Assembly: GCF_017303295.1 (NCBI RefSeq)
Contig: NZ_JAFKOK010000021.1
Span: 1-58,139 of the forward strand
Reading direction: 5' to 3'
DNA from: Rhodobacter sp. NTK016B
GTDB lineage: Bacteria; Pseudomonadota; Alphaproteobacteria; Rhodobacterales; Rhodobacteraceae
DNA length: 58,139 nt
The notes beneath the pieces were generated by a model. It did no database searches. It was not told the origin of the DNA and saw only the letters and a list, made by a program, of their open reading frames with translations. Below are positions 8,265-17,071 of this stretch, one piece after another. Both the position numbers and the translations under genes were made by a program. Within the stretch, counting starts at the first letter, position 1; the number at the start of each line of letters is the position of its first letter.

Positions 8265-8406
8265 CCGGTGCGTGCAAGCACGCACCCTACAGCGGGGTGA
8301 CCAGACCGACTGTCGCCGCGTCGTGCCGAACGGGGAAACGCGCTGGACCTGCAAGCGAAGCCAGCCATCCCGTGCGGGCTTGTAGGGTGCGTGCTTGCAC
8401 GCACCG
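8265..8406. repeat. REP-like inverted pair of palindromes
   Basis: The 26-bp sequence at 8266-8291 is the exact reverse complement of 8381-8406, with 89 bp between. Each arm contains its own near-perfect palindrome, GGTGCGTGC-AA-GCACGCACC in arm 1 and the TT version in arm 2, next to a CCCTACA/TGTAGGG tail. This is the layout of REP/BIME elements mobilised by RAYT-type transposases. It lies between the convergent asd and pnp genes. Confidence 0.7.
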
Positions 8407-8420
8407 CCCCCGGTAACGAA

Positions 8421-8456
8421 AAAGGGCCCCGGCAGCGATGCCGGGGCCCTTTCCTT
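8421..8456. terminator. Bidirectional rho-independent terminator (asd/pnp)
   Basis: A 14-bp stem AAAGGGCCCCGGCA / TGCCGGGGCCCTTT (8421-8434, 8439-8452) with a 4-nt loop and A/T tracts on both sides. It can stop transcription of pnp on the minus strand and read-through from asd. Confidence 0.8.
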
Positions 8457-8476
8457 TCCCTGAGCGGAACGACCGA

Positions 8477-10612
8477 TTACTCGGAATCGTCCTTGCTCTC
8501 GGTGATTTCTTCGCCGGTTTCCTGATCGACCATCTTCATCGCCAGACGCACCTTGCCGCGATCGTCGAAGCCCAGAAGCTTGACCTTCACTTCCTGACCT
8601 TCCTTCAGCATGTCCGACGGATGGTTCAGGCGCTTGTTGGCGATCTGCGACACATGGACAAGGCCGTCCCGCTTGCCGAAGAAGTTCACGAAGGCGCCGA
8701 AATCGACGATCTTCACCACGGTGCCGGTGTAGATCTTGCCCGCTTCCGGCTCGGCCACGATCGAATAGATCATGTCGTGGGCCTTCTTGATGGCCTCGGC
8801 ATCCGACGAGGCGATCTTGATCACGCCGTCATCGTTGATGTCGACCTTGGCGCCCGAGGTTTCGACGATCTCACGGATGACCTTGCCGCCCGACCCGATC
8901 ACTTCACGGATCTTGTCGGTGGGGATGGTCATCGTTTCGATCTTCGGCGCGTACTGGCTGAAGCCCGATGGGGCCGACAGGGATTTGCCCATCTCGCCGA
9001 GGATGTGCATCCGGCCGTCCTTGGCTTGCGCCAGGGCCTGCTCCATGATCTCGAAGGTGATCCCCGAAACCTTGATGTCCATCTGCAGCGAGGTGATGCC
9101 CGATTCCGTGCCCGCGACCTTGAAGTCCATGTCGCCGAGGTGATCCTCGTCGCCGAGGATGTCGGTCAGCACCGCGAAACGGCCGTCGTCTTCCAGGATC
9201 AGGCCCATCGCCACGCCGGCGACCGGCGCTTTCAGCGGCACGCCCGCATCCATCATCGACAGCGAACCGCCGCAGACGGTGGCCATCGAGGACGAGCCGT
9301 TCGACTCGGTGATCTCGGACACCATGCGGATCGTGTAGGGGAAGTCGGTCGCGGCGGGCAGGACGGCCTGCAGCGCGCGCCACGCGAGTTTCCCGTGGCC
9401 GATCTCGCGGCGGCCCGGCGAGCCCATACGGCCCACTTCGCCGACCGAATACGGCGGGAAGTTGTAGTGCAGCAGGAAGTTCGACTTGTAGGTACCGGTC
9501 AGGGCATCCACGAACTGCTCATCGTCGCCGGTGCCCAGCGTCGCCACGCAGAGCGACTGCGTTTCGCCCCGGGTGAACAGCGCCGAACCGTGGGTCCGCG
9601 GCAGGACCGAGGTTTCCGACACGATCGGACGGATATCGGTGGTCGAGCGGCCATCGATACGCGGGGCGCCGTTGATCACGTCGCCACGCAGGATCGACGC
9701 TTCCAGCTTCTTCATCGCGGTGTCGAGTTGCGGATCGGCCAGCTCGTCTTCGGACAGCTGCGCCTTGATGGCGGCGCGGGCTTCCGAGATCGCGTTGACG
9801 CGCTGTTGCTTGTCCTTGATCCCGAAGGCGGCGCGCATCTGCGTTTCGCCCAGATCCTTGATGCGGGACAGGATGGCCGCGTAATCGGGCGCTTCGAAGT
9901 CGAAGGGCTCTTTCGCGCATTCCTCGGCGAAGTCGATGATCAGGCCGATCACCGGCTGATAGCTTTCATGCGCGAATTTCACCGCGCCCAGCATCTCGGC
10001 TTCCGACAGCTCGTAGGCTTCGGATTCGACCATCATCACCGCGTCGGCGGTGCCGGCCACGACCAGATCGAGGCGCTGCTCGGGATTCTCGCGCAGCTTG
10101 ACCATGTCGTCGCATTCGGGGTTCAGCACATAGTCGCCATCGACGAAGCCCACGCGCGCGGCGGCGATCGGGCCCATGAAGGGCACGCCCGAGATCGTCA
10201 GCGCGGCCGAGGCGGCGATCATCGCGACGATGTCGGGTTCGTTCACCAGGTCATGCGACAGCACGGTGGTGACGACCAGCACTTCGTGCTTGAAGCCTTC
10301 GACGAAGAGCGGACGGATCGGACGGTCGATCAGGCGCGAGGTCAGCGTCTCTTTTTCCGAGGGACGGCCTTCACGCTTGAAGAAGCCGCCGGGGATCTTG
10401 CCGGCGGCATAGGTGCGTTCCTGATAATGGACGGTCAGCGGGAAGAAATCCTGACCCGGCTTCGGCGCCTTGGCGAAGGTCACGTTGGCCATGACCGAGG
10501 TCTCGCCCAGCGTGGCGATGACCGAGCCGTCAGCCTGACGGGCAACACGCCCGGTTTCCAGCGTGAGCGTTTCTTGGCCCCACTGGATCGATTTCTTGGT
10601 GATATTGAACAT
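8477..10612 (-). CDS. pnp: Polyribonucleotide nucleotidyltransferase (PNPase)
   Basis: A 711-aa 3'-5' phosphorolytic exoribonuclease of the RNA degradosome. It shows two RNase PH-like halves (about residues 10-230 and 310-540), the second containing [15 protein letters not shown], then a KH domain around 555-610 with [10 protein letters not shown], and an S1 domain (about 620-690) with [15 protein letters not shown]. Length is standard. In many bacteria pnp follows rpsO directly; here rpsO lies about 5.9 kb upstream with six genes between, so pnp must have its own promoter in the 10613-10987 interval. Confidence 0.98.
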   Translation of the reverse strand: MFNITKKSIQWGQETLTLETGRVARQADGSVIATLGETSVMANVTFAKAPKPGQDFFPLTVHYQERTYAAGKIPGGFFKREGRPSEKETLTSRLIDRPIRPLFVEGFKHEVLVVTTVLSHDLVNEPDIVAMIAASAALTISGVPFMGPIAAARVGFVDGDYVLNPECDDMVKLRENPEQRLDLVVAGTADAVMMVESEAYELSEAEMLGAVKFAHESYQPVIGLIIDFAEECAKEPFDFEAPDYAAILSRIKDLGETQMRAAFGIKDKQQRVNAISEARAAIKAQLSEDELADPQLDTAMKKLEASILRGDVINGAPRIDGRSTTDIRPIVSETSVLPRTHGSALFTRGETQSLCVATLGTGDDEQFVDALTGTYKSNFLLHYNFPPYSVGEVGRMGSPGRREIGHGKLAWRALQAVLPAATDFPYTIRMVSEITESNGSSSMATVCGGSLSMMDAGVPLKAPVAGVAMGLILEDDGRFAVLTDILGDEDHLGDMDFKVAGTESGITSLQMDIKVSGITFEIMEQALAQAKDGRMHILGEMGKSLSAPSGFSQYAPKIETMTIPTDKIREVIGSGGKVIREIVETSGAKVDINDDGVIKIASSDAEAIKKAHDMIYSIVAEPEAGKIYTGTVVKIVDFGAFVNFFGKRDGLVHVSQIANKRLNHPSDMLKEGQEVKVKLLGFDDRGKVRLAMKMVDQETGEEITESKDDSE

Positions 10613-10987
10613 TCAGTTTCCTCAAGGGAGCAAACCCGCCCCTGCGGGGCTCCCGTTTCTATGGCGGCCCCATTGCCGCCGACCCCTATCTCTCTGCATC
10701 ACGCCGGGGTCGATGCGTCACGTCACAGATGGCGGGGCCATACAGGAAAACGGCGATCTTGGAAAGCCGTCGCGTGCGATAGGGTGTCGCAAGAGCGGCC
10801 CCGGCTTCACCATAGCCGTTGATTGGCGCGGGGCGCCGAGTTAGCCTTTTGCGGCTGGCCCCGGGGTGATGGCGTCACCCCCTCGACCGGGCCGGCGCTC
10901 ATCGTTCCGATGAGGGATTGTCCTGCACGCCCGGATGAGACGCCGGGCGCCTCTCATCGCGTCCGGTCCTTTGACGAGGATGACCCG
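10613..10987. other. Divergent intergenic region (pnp / creatinase)
   Basis: This 375-bp interval has no convincing gene. It must hold the promoters of pnp (minus) and creatinase (plus). A short GC hairpin (about 10636-10655, core GCCCC/GGGGC) lies in the pnp leader, where autoregulatory stem-loops processed by RNase III occur in other bacteria. Overlapping short ORFs here look like noise. Confidence 0.5.
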
Positions 10988-12220
10988 ATGACGCCGATAG
11001 CTCCGCCTTCCATGGCCCGGCGACCCGAAGCCTTCACCTGCCATAACGGCGACAAGGTGGCCCTGCCGTTCAGCGACAGCGAATATGCCCGCCGCCTTTC
11101 CGGCCTGCGGGCGATCATGGTCCGGATGGACCTGCCCGCCGTGCTGCTGACCTCGATGCACAACATCGCCTATTACTCGGGCTTTCTGTATTGCAGCTTC
11201 GGTCGGCCCTATGGGCTGGTCGTCACGCAGCAGGCCTGCACGCTGGTCAGCGCCAATATCGACGGCGGCCAGCCGTGGCGGCGAAGTCATTGCGACAACG
11301 TGATCTATACCGACTGGCAGCGCGATAATTACTGGCGCGCGGTGGGGGCCCTGACCGGCGCCACAAGGCGGCTGGGGATCGAGCGCGATCACCTCACGCT
11401 CAGCGCGCGCGAGACGCTCGACACGATGCTGGACGCGCCGGACCTGATCGACGTGGCACCCGCGACGATGGCCGCGCGCATGGTGAAATCGCCCGGCGAG
11501 ATCGCGCTGATCCGCGAGGGTGCGCGCATCGCCGATCTGGGCGGCGCGGCGATCCGCGCCGCGATTGCCGAGGGCGTGCGCGAGATCGATGTGGCCATGG
11601 CGGGACGCGACGCGATGGAGCTTGAAATCGCCCGCGCCCATCCCGGCAGCGAGCTGCGCGACAGCTGGGTGTGGTTCCAGTCAGGGCTGAACACCGACGG
11701 CGCGCATAACCCGGTGACGACACGGGTCCTGCGGCGCGGGGATCTGCTGAGCCTGAACGCCTTTCCGATGATCTCGGGCTATTACACCGCGCTGGAGCGC
11801 ACGCTGTTTCTGGGCGAGCCGGATACCGATACCCTTCGGCTGTGGCGCGCGAATGTGGCCGCGCATGAACTGGGCCTGTCGCTGATTCGACCGGGAGTTT
11901 CGTGTTCGGCCATCTGCGACGAACTCAACCGGTTCTTCGCCGATGAGGGGCTCTTGCAATACCGCTCGTTCGGCTACGGCCATTCCTTTGGCATCCTGAG
12001 CCATTACTATGGGCGCGAGGCCGGGCTGGAATTGCGCGAGGATGTCGACACGGTGCTGGAACCCGGCATGGTCGTGTCGATGGAGCCGATGCTCTGGCTG
12101 CCCGAGGGCACGCCCGGCGCGGGCGGCTACCGCGAGCACGACATTCTGGTCGTGCACAGCGCGGGGGCCGAGAACATCACCGGCTTCCCCTATGGCCCTG
12201 AGGCCAACGTCATCGCCTGA
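10988..12220 (+). CDS. Creatinase (creatine amidinohydrolase), M24 pita-bread fold
   Basis: A 410-aa enzyme predicted to hydrolyse creatine to sarcosine and urea. Segments recalled from Pseudomonas creatinase are nearly unchanged: FLYCSFGRPYGLVVT, NIDGGQPWRR, YTDWQRDNY, FQSGLNTDGAHNPVTTR with the putative catalytic His240, FGYGHSFGILSHYYGREAGL and EPGMVVSMEPM. Length matches the family (about 403 aa). The start at 10988 is the first in-frame ATG after a GAGGA-like ribosome site; an open frame upstream lacks homology. No sarcosine oxidase, creatininase or urease is adjacent, so the catabolic context is missing. A related substrate is possible. Confidence 0.9.
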   Translation: MTPIAPPSMARRPEAFTCHNGDKVALPFSDSEYARRLSGLRAIMVRMDLPAVLLTSMHNIAYYSGFLYCSFGRPYGLVVTQQACTLVSANIDGGQPWRRSHCDNVIYTDWQRDNYWRAVGALTGATRRLGIERDHLTLSARETLDTMLDAPDLIDVAPATMAARMVKSPGEIALIREGARIADLGGAAIRAAIAEGVREIDVAMAGRDAMELEIARAHPGSELRDSWVWFQSGLNTDGAHNPVTTRVLRRGDLLSLNAFPMISGYYTALERTLFLGEPDTDTLRLWRANVAAHELGLSLIRPGVSCSAICDELNRFFADEGLLQYRSFGYGHSFGILSHYYGREAGLELREDVDTVLEPGMVVSMEPMLWLPEGTPGAGGYREHDILVVHSAGAENITGFPYGPEANVIA

Positions 12221-12333
12221 GCGCGGCAGGGACGGGGCGGGGCTGATGCCGCCCTGCGCCCCGTCCCAACCGGGCGCTTTATCCGTTGCGCGACTTGCCC
12301 TAGCCTACGCCCGACAGGGCAGGAGAGAGACGA

Positions 12334-12957
12334 ATGAGCGATACCGATACCCTCGCCGACAAGCTGGCGATCCGGGAGCTGGTCGATCAGTGGATCATCG
12401 CCAGTGACAGCGGGCTGTGGGACCTTTTCGCCGAGGTCTGGCACGACGACGGCGTGATGGCGGCGACGTGGTTTCAGGCCTCGGGCGCGGATTTTCTGGC
12501 CGCGCGGCGCAAGGGCTTTGAAAACGGCGTCTCGATCATCCACGCCAATCTGGGCCATATCAGCACTATTCGTGGTGCGCGGGCCATCGCGCAGACAAAG
12601 ATGACCATAAGCCAGCGCGCCGAGGTGCATGGCGTGATGGTCGATGTCACCGCGACGGGGCGGTTCTATGACTTCCTCGAAAAGCGGGCGGGGAATTGGG
12701 GTTTCGTGCGCCGTCAGCCGATCTACGAGAAGGATCGCATGGACCCGGTCGAACCCGGCGCCTCGGTCACGCTGGACGCTGCGCTGCTGGCGCGGTTCCC
12801 GGTGGGCTACCGGCATCTGGGCTACCTGCAAACTCAGGCCGGTTTCAAGGTCAAGGAGAAGGGCATGCCGGGCCTGACGGGCCCCGAGGTCGAGCGACTC
12901 TATGCGCAGGGTGATGCTTGGTTGTCAGGTGCCGAGCCTGCCGGACTGGTCGAGTAA
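12334..12957 (+). CDS. SnoaL/NTF2-like fold protein
   Basis: A 207-aa protein with an N-terminal cone-fold (NTF2/SnoaL-like) domain at about residues 5-135: an initial helix pair DKLAIRELVDQWIIASD, then WHDDGVMAATWF. The C-terminal 60 residues are an extension with a charged KVKEKGMPG segment. Such folds serve as small dehydratases, isomerases or binding subunits. AGGAGAGA precedes the ATG. It is 113 bp downstream of creatinase on the same strand and might share its transcript, but no specific function can be assigned. Confidence 0.75.
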   Translation: MSDTDTLADKLAIRELVDQWIIASDSGLWDLFAEVWHDDGVMAATWFQASGADFLAARRKGFENGVSIIHANLGHISTIRGARAIAQTKMTISQRAEVHGVMVDVTATGRFYDFLEKRAGNWGFVRRQPIYEKDRMDPVEPGASVTLDAALLARFPVGYRHLGYLQTQAGFKVKEKGMPGLTGPEVERLYAQGDAWLSGAEPAGLVE

Positions 12958-12964
12958 AGTGGCC

Positions 12965-14131
12965 TCAGCGCGCGAGCACGTCGCGCGGCAGGGTCAGCCG
13001 GTGCGTGAGCCGGTCGCCGTCGCGCGTCGTCTCGATCCGGCCCGAAAGCTGCGCGCTGACCGTCATCGCCAGCAGTTTCGAGCCGAAGCCATGATGCCGC
13101 GGCGCCGGGATGTCGCCTTCGGTCGTGTCGTCGGGCAGGTTCTGTTCGACCCAGTCGATGACGATATCCGCGCCCTCGGCGTGCCATGTCACCTTGAGCA
13201 GACCGTTCGGCGCGCGGTATGACAGCGCGCCGTATTTCGCGGCATTCGTCGTCAGTTCGTGCAGCGCCAGCGTCATCGCGTTCGAGGATTTCGGCCCCAG
13301 CATCAGCTCGGGGCCGGACAGCACGATCCGCTCGGGCCCGCTGGCATGGGGCGACAGCAGCGTGTCGAGCAGCGTCGCAAGATCCGTGCCTTGCTCGGCC
13401 GGGCGGTCGGCATGGATGGCCGGGGCGATCAGGTCATGCGCGCGCGACAGCGACAGAAGGCGCTGGTGCAGGTCGGCGGGGGATTCGCCCTGCGACTGGC
13501 TCATGCGGACAATGCCGGTGACGACCGAGAACAGGTTCTTCACGCGGTGGTTCAGCTCGTCGATCAGCAACTGGCGTTCGTCCAGCGAATGGCGCAGCGC
13601 GATCTCGGTCTCGACGATGGCGGCAAGGTCGCGCAGATCGGCGAGTTGTTGCTCGGTCCAGTAATGCGGCTGGGTGTCGATCGCGCAGAACGATCCCAGC
13701 ACCGCGCCATCGGGCGCATGAACCGGCACGCCAAGATAGGCGATCACGTCCAGATCCCCGACCGCGCCATTCGCTCTCAAGAGCGGATGCGTGCGCGCGT
13801 CATCGACGGCAAGGGCGCTGTCCACCGAGATGACATATTGGCAAAAGCTGTGGCTGAGCGGCGTTTCCGTCAGGCGTTCGTCCAGCCCGGTGGCGGATTT
13901 GAAGAATTGCCGGCTTGAATCGACCAGCGACAGAAGCGAAATCGGAACGCCCAGAAGGCGGCTGGCAAGGCGCGAGGCACGGTCGAAGACGTCCTCGGGC
14001 AGGCTGTCCATCAGGCCGCTATTGGCCAGCGATGTCAGGCGCTCTTCATCGGCAAGCGCGGCGTCGTGCTCGGAGCCCACCGAGGCGGGAAACTTGTGCT
14101 GCGCCGAAATAATGCGGTCGGACGTGGTCAT
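12965..14131 (-). CDS. GAF-domain sensor histidine kinase (HisKA_2/HWE type)
   Basis: A 388-aa soluble kinase. A GAF domain spans about residues 30-180 (YLGVPVHAPDGAVLGSFCAID is typical). Next comes a HisKA_2-type dimerisation helix LIDELNHRVKNLFSVV with the phosphoacceptor His195, then a HATPase domain with LALHELTTNAAKYGAL and a G-box GFGSKLL. The HisKA_2 type commonly works in light, stress or PhyR-sigma-EcfG general stress signalling in alphaproteobacteria. No membrane segment and no response regulator nearby. The start is uncertain: an in-frame ATG at 14233 would add 34 low-complexity residues. Confidence 0.88.
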   Translation of the reverse strand: MTTSDRIISAQHKFPASVGSEHDAALADEERLTSLANSGLMDSLPEDVFDRASRLASRLLGVPISLLSLVDSSRQFFKSATGLDERLTETPLSHSFCQYVISVDSALAVDDARTHPLLRANGAVGDLDVIAYLGVPVHAPDGAVLGSFCAIDTQPHYWTEQQLADLRDLAAIVETEIALRHSLDERQLLIDELNHRVKNLFSVVTGIVRMSQSQGESPADLHQRLLSLSRAHDLIAPAIHADRPAEQGTDLATLLDTLLSPHASGPERIVLSGPELMLGPKSSNAMTLALHELTTNAAKYGALSYRAPNGLLKVTWHAEGADIVIDWVEQNLPDDTTEGDIPAPRHHGFGSKLLAMTVSAQLSGRIETTRDGDRLTHRLTLPRDVLAR

Positions 14132-14270
14132 GGAGCTTGGTCTAGCAGGCGCGGCAACCGGCGAAAAGAGACGGCACAACGGCCATGCTGGAAAGAGACG
14201 ATGAAACATGCCGAAACGGGCGGAAAGGGGCAATCATTCTCGCCGAAGGGCGCCCGGTCAAGCCACACGC

Positions 14271-15707
14271 TCAACCCAGATGGATCGTCGCCTCGGGGTA
14301 GCGCAGGCGCGGCACGCTGCGGGTGGCCAGGAAAAAGCCCAGCGTCAGCGGCCCGACGCGGCCAAGGAACATGACGAGGATGATCACCGCCCGTCCGAAA
14401 TCGTTGATCTCGCCGGTAAAGCCGCGCGACAGGCCGACCGTACCGAAGGCCGATGCGACCTCGAACGCGATGTCGAGGAAATGCCCGTCATGCGAGGCCG
14501 TCATCAGGAACACGGCGGTAAAGATTACCAGCACCGAAATCGCCGTCAGCGCCATGACCTTGAGCACCTGTTCCAGCCCGATCGAGCGGCCAAAGGCGTG
14601 AAGCTGGGTTTGGCGGCGGAAGAAGGCGATGGTGGCCAGAAGCATGACCACGAAGGTCGTGACCTTGATCCCGCCCGCGGTCGAGGCCGGGCCGCCGCCC
14701 ACCAGCATCAGCGAGATGAACAGCATCGACGTGCTGTCATGGATCGCGCCAATATCGGTGGTGTTGAAGCCCGCCGTCCGCGTGGTGACGCCCTGAAACC
14801 AGCTGACCACCAGCTTTGCGGCCACGCTGTCGAACTGGCCCAGCGTGCCGGGATTGTTCCATTCCAGCACCGCGAAACAGGCGACCGACCACGGGATCAG
14901 GATGCCGGTGCCCAGCAGCATGACCTTGGTATGCAACGTCCATGCGCGGGCCGGACGCGGACCCAACACGTCTTGCAGCACCACATAGCCGATGCCGCCG
15001 ATGATGAAGAGTGCGGGGATGAAGAGGTTGACCACAGGGTCGGTGGCATAGCCGACCAGACCATCGGCGAACGTCGAGAATCCGGCATTGTTGAAGGCCG
15101 AGATCGAGTGGAACAGCGCCGCCCATGCGCCCTCCAGAAGCCCCAGCCGCGGCACGAAGGTCAGCGACAGAAACAGCGCACCGGCCAGTTCGCAGACCAC
15201 GACGACGCGCAGGATAACCGCGACCAGCCGTGTCAGGTGATGCATGGTGTTGTGGTTGAGATCCTCGCGCAGAAAGACCTGCCCGGTAATGCCCAACGGC
15301 ATCCCCAGCGCGGCCAGAACCAGCACCGCGAAGGTCATCAGCCCCAGCCCGCCCAGCTGGATCAGCGCCATGATCACCGCCTGTCCGAACCAAGTCATCG
15401 TGGTGCCCACGTCGAACACGACCAGCCCGGTCACGGTGACGGCCGAGGTGGCGGTGAAAATCGCGTCCTCCCACGAGATCGGCGCATTGCGCGAGATGGG
15501 CAGCATCAGCAGCGCCGCGCCGACGGCGATCAACAGCGCATAGAGCAGCGCAAGGATCAGCGGCGGCGGGAAGCGGCCCAGCCACAGCGTCACCGCCCGC
15601 CACATCCGCCGTGTTTGCGGGCCATGCAGCCGACACCAGAGGGCGCGCAGGGGGCCGGGGCGGCGCGCCTGCTCGCCATCGCGCCCGCTAGAATTGCTGG
15701 ATTTCAC
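14271..15707 (-). CDS. Trk/Ktr-type potassium uptake transmembrane subunit
   Basis: A 478-aa integral membrane protein with ten or so helices and four pore-loop-like signatures: TSAVTVTGL (about residue 88), SISAFNNAGFS (about 205), GVTTRTAGFNTTD (about 325) and EVASAFGTVGLS (about 430). The Gly in each is the selectivity-filter residue in TrkH/KtrB. It forms the ion-conducting part of a K+ uptake system with the cytoplasmic RCK protein encoded immediately upstream (4-nt overlap). Length favours the Trk/KtrB class. Confidence 0.93.
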   Translation of the reverse strand: MKSSNSSGRDGEQARRPGPLRALWCRLHGPQTRRMWRAVTLWLGRFPPPLILALLYALLIAVGAALLMLPISRNAPISWEDAIFTATSAVTVTGLVVFDVGTTMTWFGQAVIMALIQLGGLGLMTFAVLVLAALGMPLGITGQVFLREDLNHNTMHHLTRLVAVILRVVVVCELAGALFLSLTFVPRLGLLEGAWAALFHSISAFNNAGFSTFADGLVGYATDPVVNLFIPALFIIGGIGYVVLQDVLGPRPARAWTLHTKVMLLGTGILIPWSVACFAVLEWNNPGTLGQFDSVAAKLVVSWFQGVTTRTAGFNTTDIGAIHDSTSMLFISLMLVGGGPASTAGGIKVTTFVVMLLATIAFFRRQTQLHAFGRSIGLEQVLKVMALTAISVLVIFTAVFLMTASHDGHFLDIAFEVASAFGTVGLSRGFTGEINDFGRAVIILVMFLGRVGPLTLGFFLATRSVPRLRYPEATIHLG

Positions 15708-16363
15708 AGCGAATCCCCGAACTTGCGCAAATCATGCCGCTTGCCCAGCACGATCAGCTTGTCGTCGGTTTCCAGAAGCGAATCCTCGGCCGCGTGGCGG
15801 AATTCCGAGCCGCGCATCACCCCCAGAAGCCGCAGGTCATAGGTCGTGCCCAGACCCAGCGCGGTCATGTGGCGCCCGGCCAGATGCTCGGGGACGACGA
15901 TATTCACCACGCTATAGCCATTGCCGAGGCTTACGTAATCCTGCAGCGCCGGGTTGTTGAGCATCTGGGCGATATGGCGGCCCATCTCCTGTTCGGGCTG
16001 AATGACGCGGTCGACGCCCAGCTTGGACAGGATGCGGTGATGGGCCTTGTTCGCGGCCTTGACCCAGATTTCGCTCAGGCCCATCAGCTTGAGGTTCATC
16101 ACCGTCAGGATGCTGGATTCCAGATCGTCGCCGATCGCCACCAGCGCCACGTCGTAGCGGTCGATCCCCGCCTCGCGCAGCGCACCCTCGTCGGTGGTGT
16201 CAAGAATCACCGCGCTCGACAGCGTGGCGGTCATCTGGCTGACCCTTCGATCATCGAGGTCGAGCCCGATCACCCGGTTGCCGAACCGTGTCAGTTCGGT
16301 AGCCACCGTGCTGCCGAAAGCGCCCAGTCCGATCACGGCGAAACTGCGTGTTCCCCCGGCCAT
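15704..16363 (-). CDS. TrkA/KtrA-type potassium channel regulatory protein
   Basis: A 219-aa cytoplasmic RCK protein. The RCK_N Rossmann motif GLGAFGSTVA is at about residues 12-21, with an acidic LDLDD end of beta-2, and an RCK_C domain occupies about residues 135-215. The single RCK unit is KtrA-like, unlike the doubled TrkA of E. coli. It gates the adjacent membrane subunit in response to nucleotide binding. The stop overlaps the start of that gene by 4 nt, giving coupled translation. Confidence 0.92.
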   Translation of the reverse strand: MAGGTRSFAVIGLGAFGSTVATELTRFGNRVIGLDLDDRRVSQMTATLSSAVILDTTDEGALREAGIDRYDVALVAIGDDLESSILTVMNLKLMGLSEIWVKAANKAHHRILSKLGVDRVIQPEQEMGRHIAQMLNNPALQDYVSLGNGYSVVNIVVPEHLAGRHMTALGLGTTYDLRLLGVMRGSEFRHAAEDSLLETDDKLIVLGKRHDLRKFGDSL

Positions 16364-16463
16364 GTGTTCTCTCCGTTGCGGAAACGAGGCGCACGCTGCG
16401 CCGCAGAAGCCCGCGTGTCAAGTCGCGTGTCAAGTCCGGGATTAGAGCGGGCCACAAACGAAA

Positions 16464-16485
16464 ACGCCCGCCGGAGGGCGGGCGT
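16464..16485 (-). terminator. Rho-independent terminator after rpsO
   Basis: Perfect 9-bp stem ACGCCCGCC / GGCGGGCGT with a 4-nt loop; on the minus strand it is followed by TTTTCGTTT. It lies 20 bp after the rpsO stop codon. Confidence 0.8.
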
Positions 16486-16505
16486 TCGGTCGTTCGGTCG
16501 GGGGC

Positions 16506-16775
16506 TCAGCGGCGGATGCCGAGGCGGCCGATCAGGTCCTGGTAACGAGCGACCTCTTTCGCCTTGAGGTAGTCCAGCAGCTTGCGGCGCTGGGCCACGA
16601 GCATCAGAAGGCCACGACGCGAGTGGTTGTCCTTCTTGTGGGTCTTGAAGTGCTCGGTCAGGGTGGTGATGCGCGAGGTCAGGATGGCAACTTGCACTTC
16701 GGGCGAACCGGTGTCGCCTTCCTTGGTGCCGAATTCCTTGATCAGACGCTGTTTTTCTTCGACGGTAATCGACAT
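16506..16775 (-). CDS. rpsO: 30S ribosomal protein S15
   Basis: An 89-residue protein beginning [15 protein letters not shown], with the conserved [13 protein letters not shown] and [22 protein letters not shown] segments that contact 16S rRNA. Exactly family length. AGGAGACCCC precedes the ATG. An upstream in-frame ATG exists but would add 34 unrelated residues. It has its own terminator at 16464-16485, so it is monocistronic rather than joined to pnp. Confidence 0.98.
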   Translation of the reverse strand: MSITVEEKQRLIKEFGTKEGDTGSPEVQVAILTSRITTLTEHFKTHKKDNHSRRGLLMLVAQRRKLLDYLKAKEVARYQDLIGRLGIRR

Positions 16776-17071
16776 CGGGGTCTCCTGTGTCAAAAGGTTA
16801 AGGCGCAGGCCGGGATGTCGTCCAGCACAGGCCCATGGAGGCTCCTGACCCCGGAAGCGGGGCGAGGATGCGCGCATATAGGCGATTGCCGGTCAGAGCG
16901 CAAACGGATTCCACGTTTGGGCCGCGTCGGGGCGCGGCGGCGCCGATGCCGGCGCGGCGTTAACCAGCTTCTCAGTTTTCCGATGCGTCCGTCCCGAAAA
17001 TCGCGTTTTGTTCAGCGTTCCCGGTTTGACTGCACCCTGTCGGGTGTCGGCGGTGGTGTAAGGGGTGTGCG

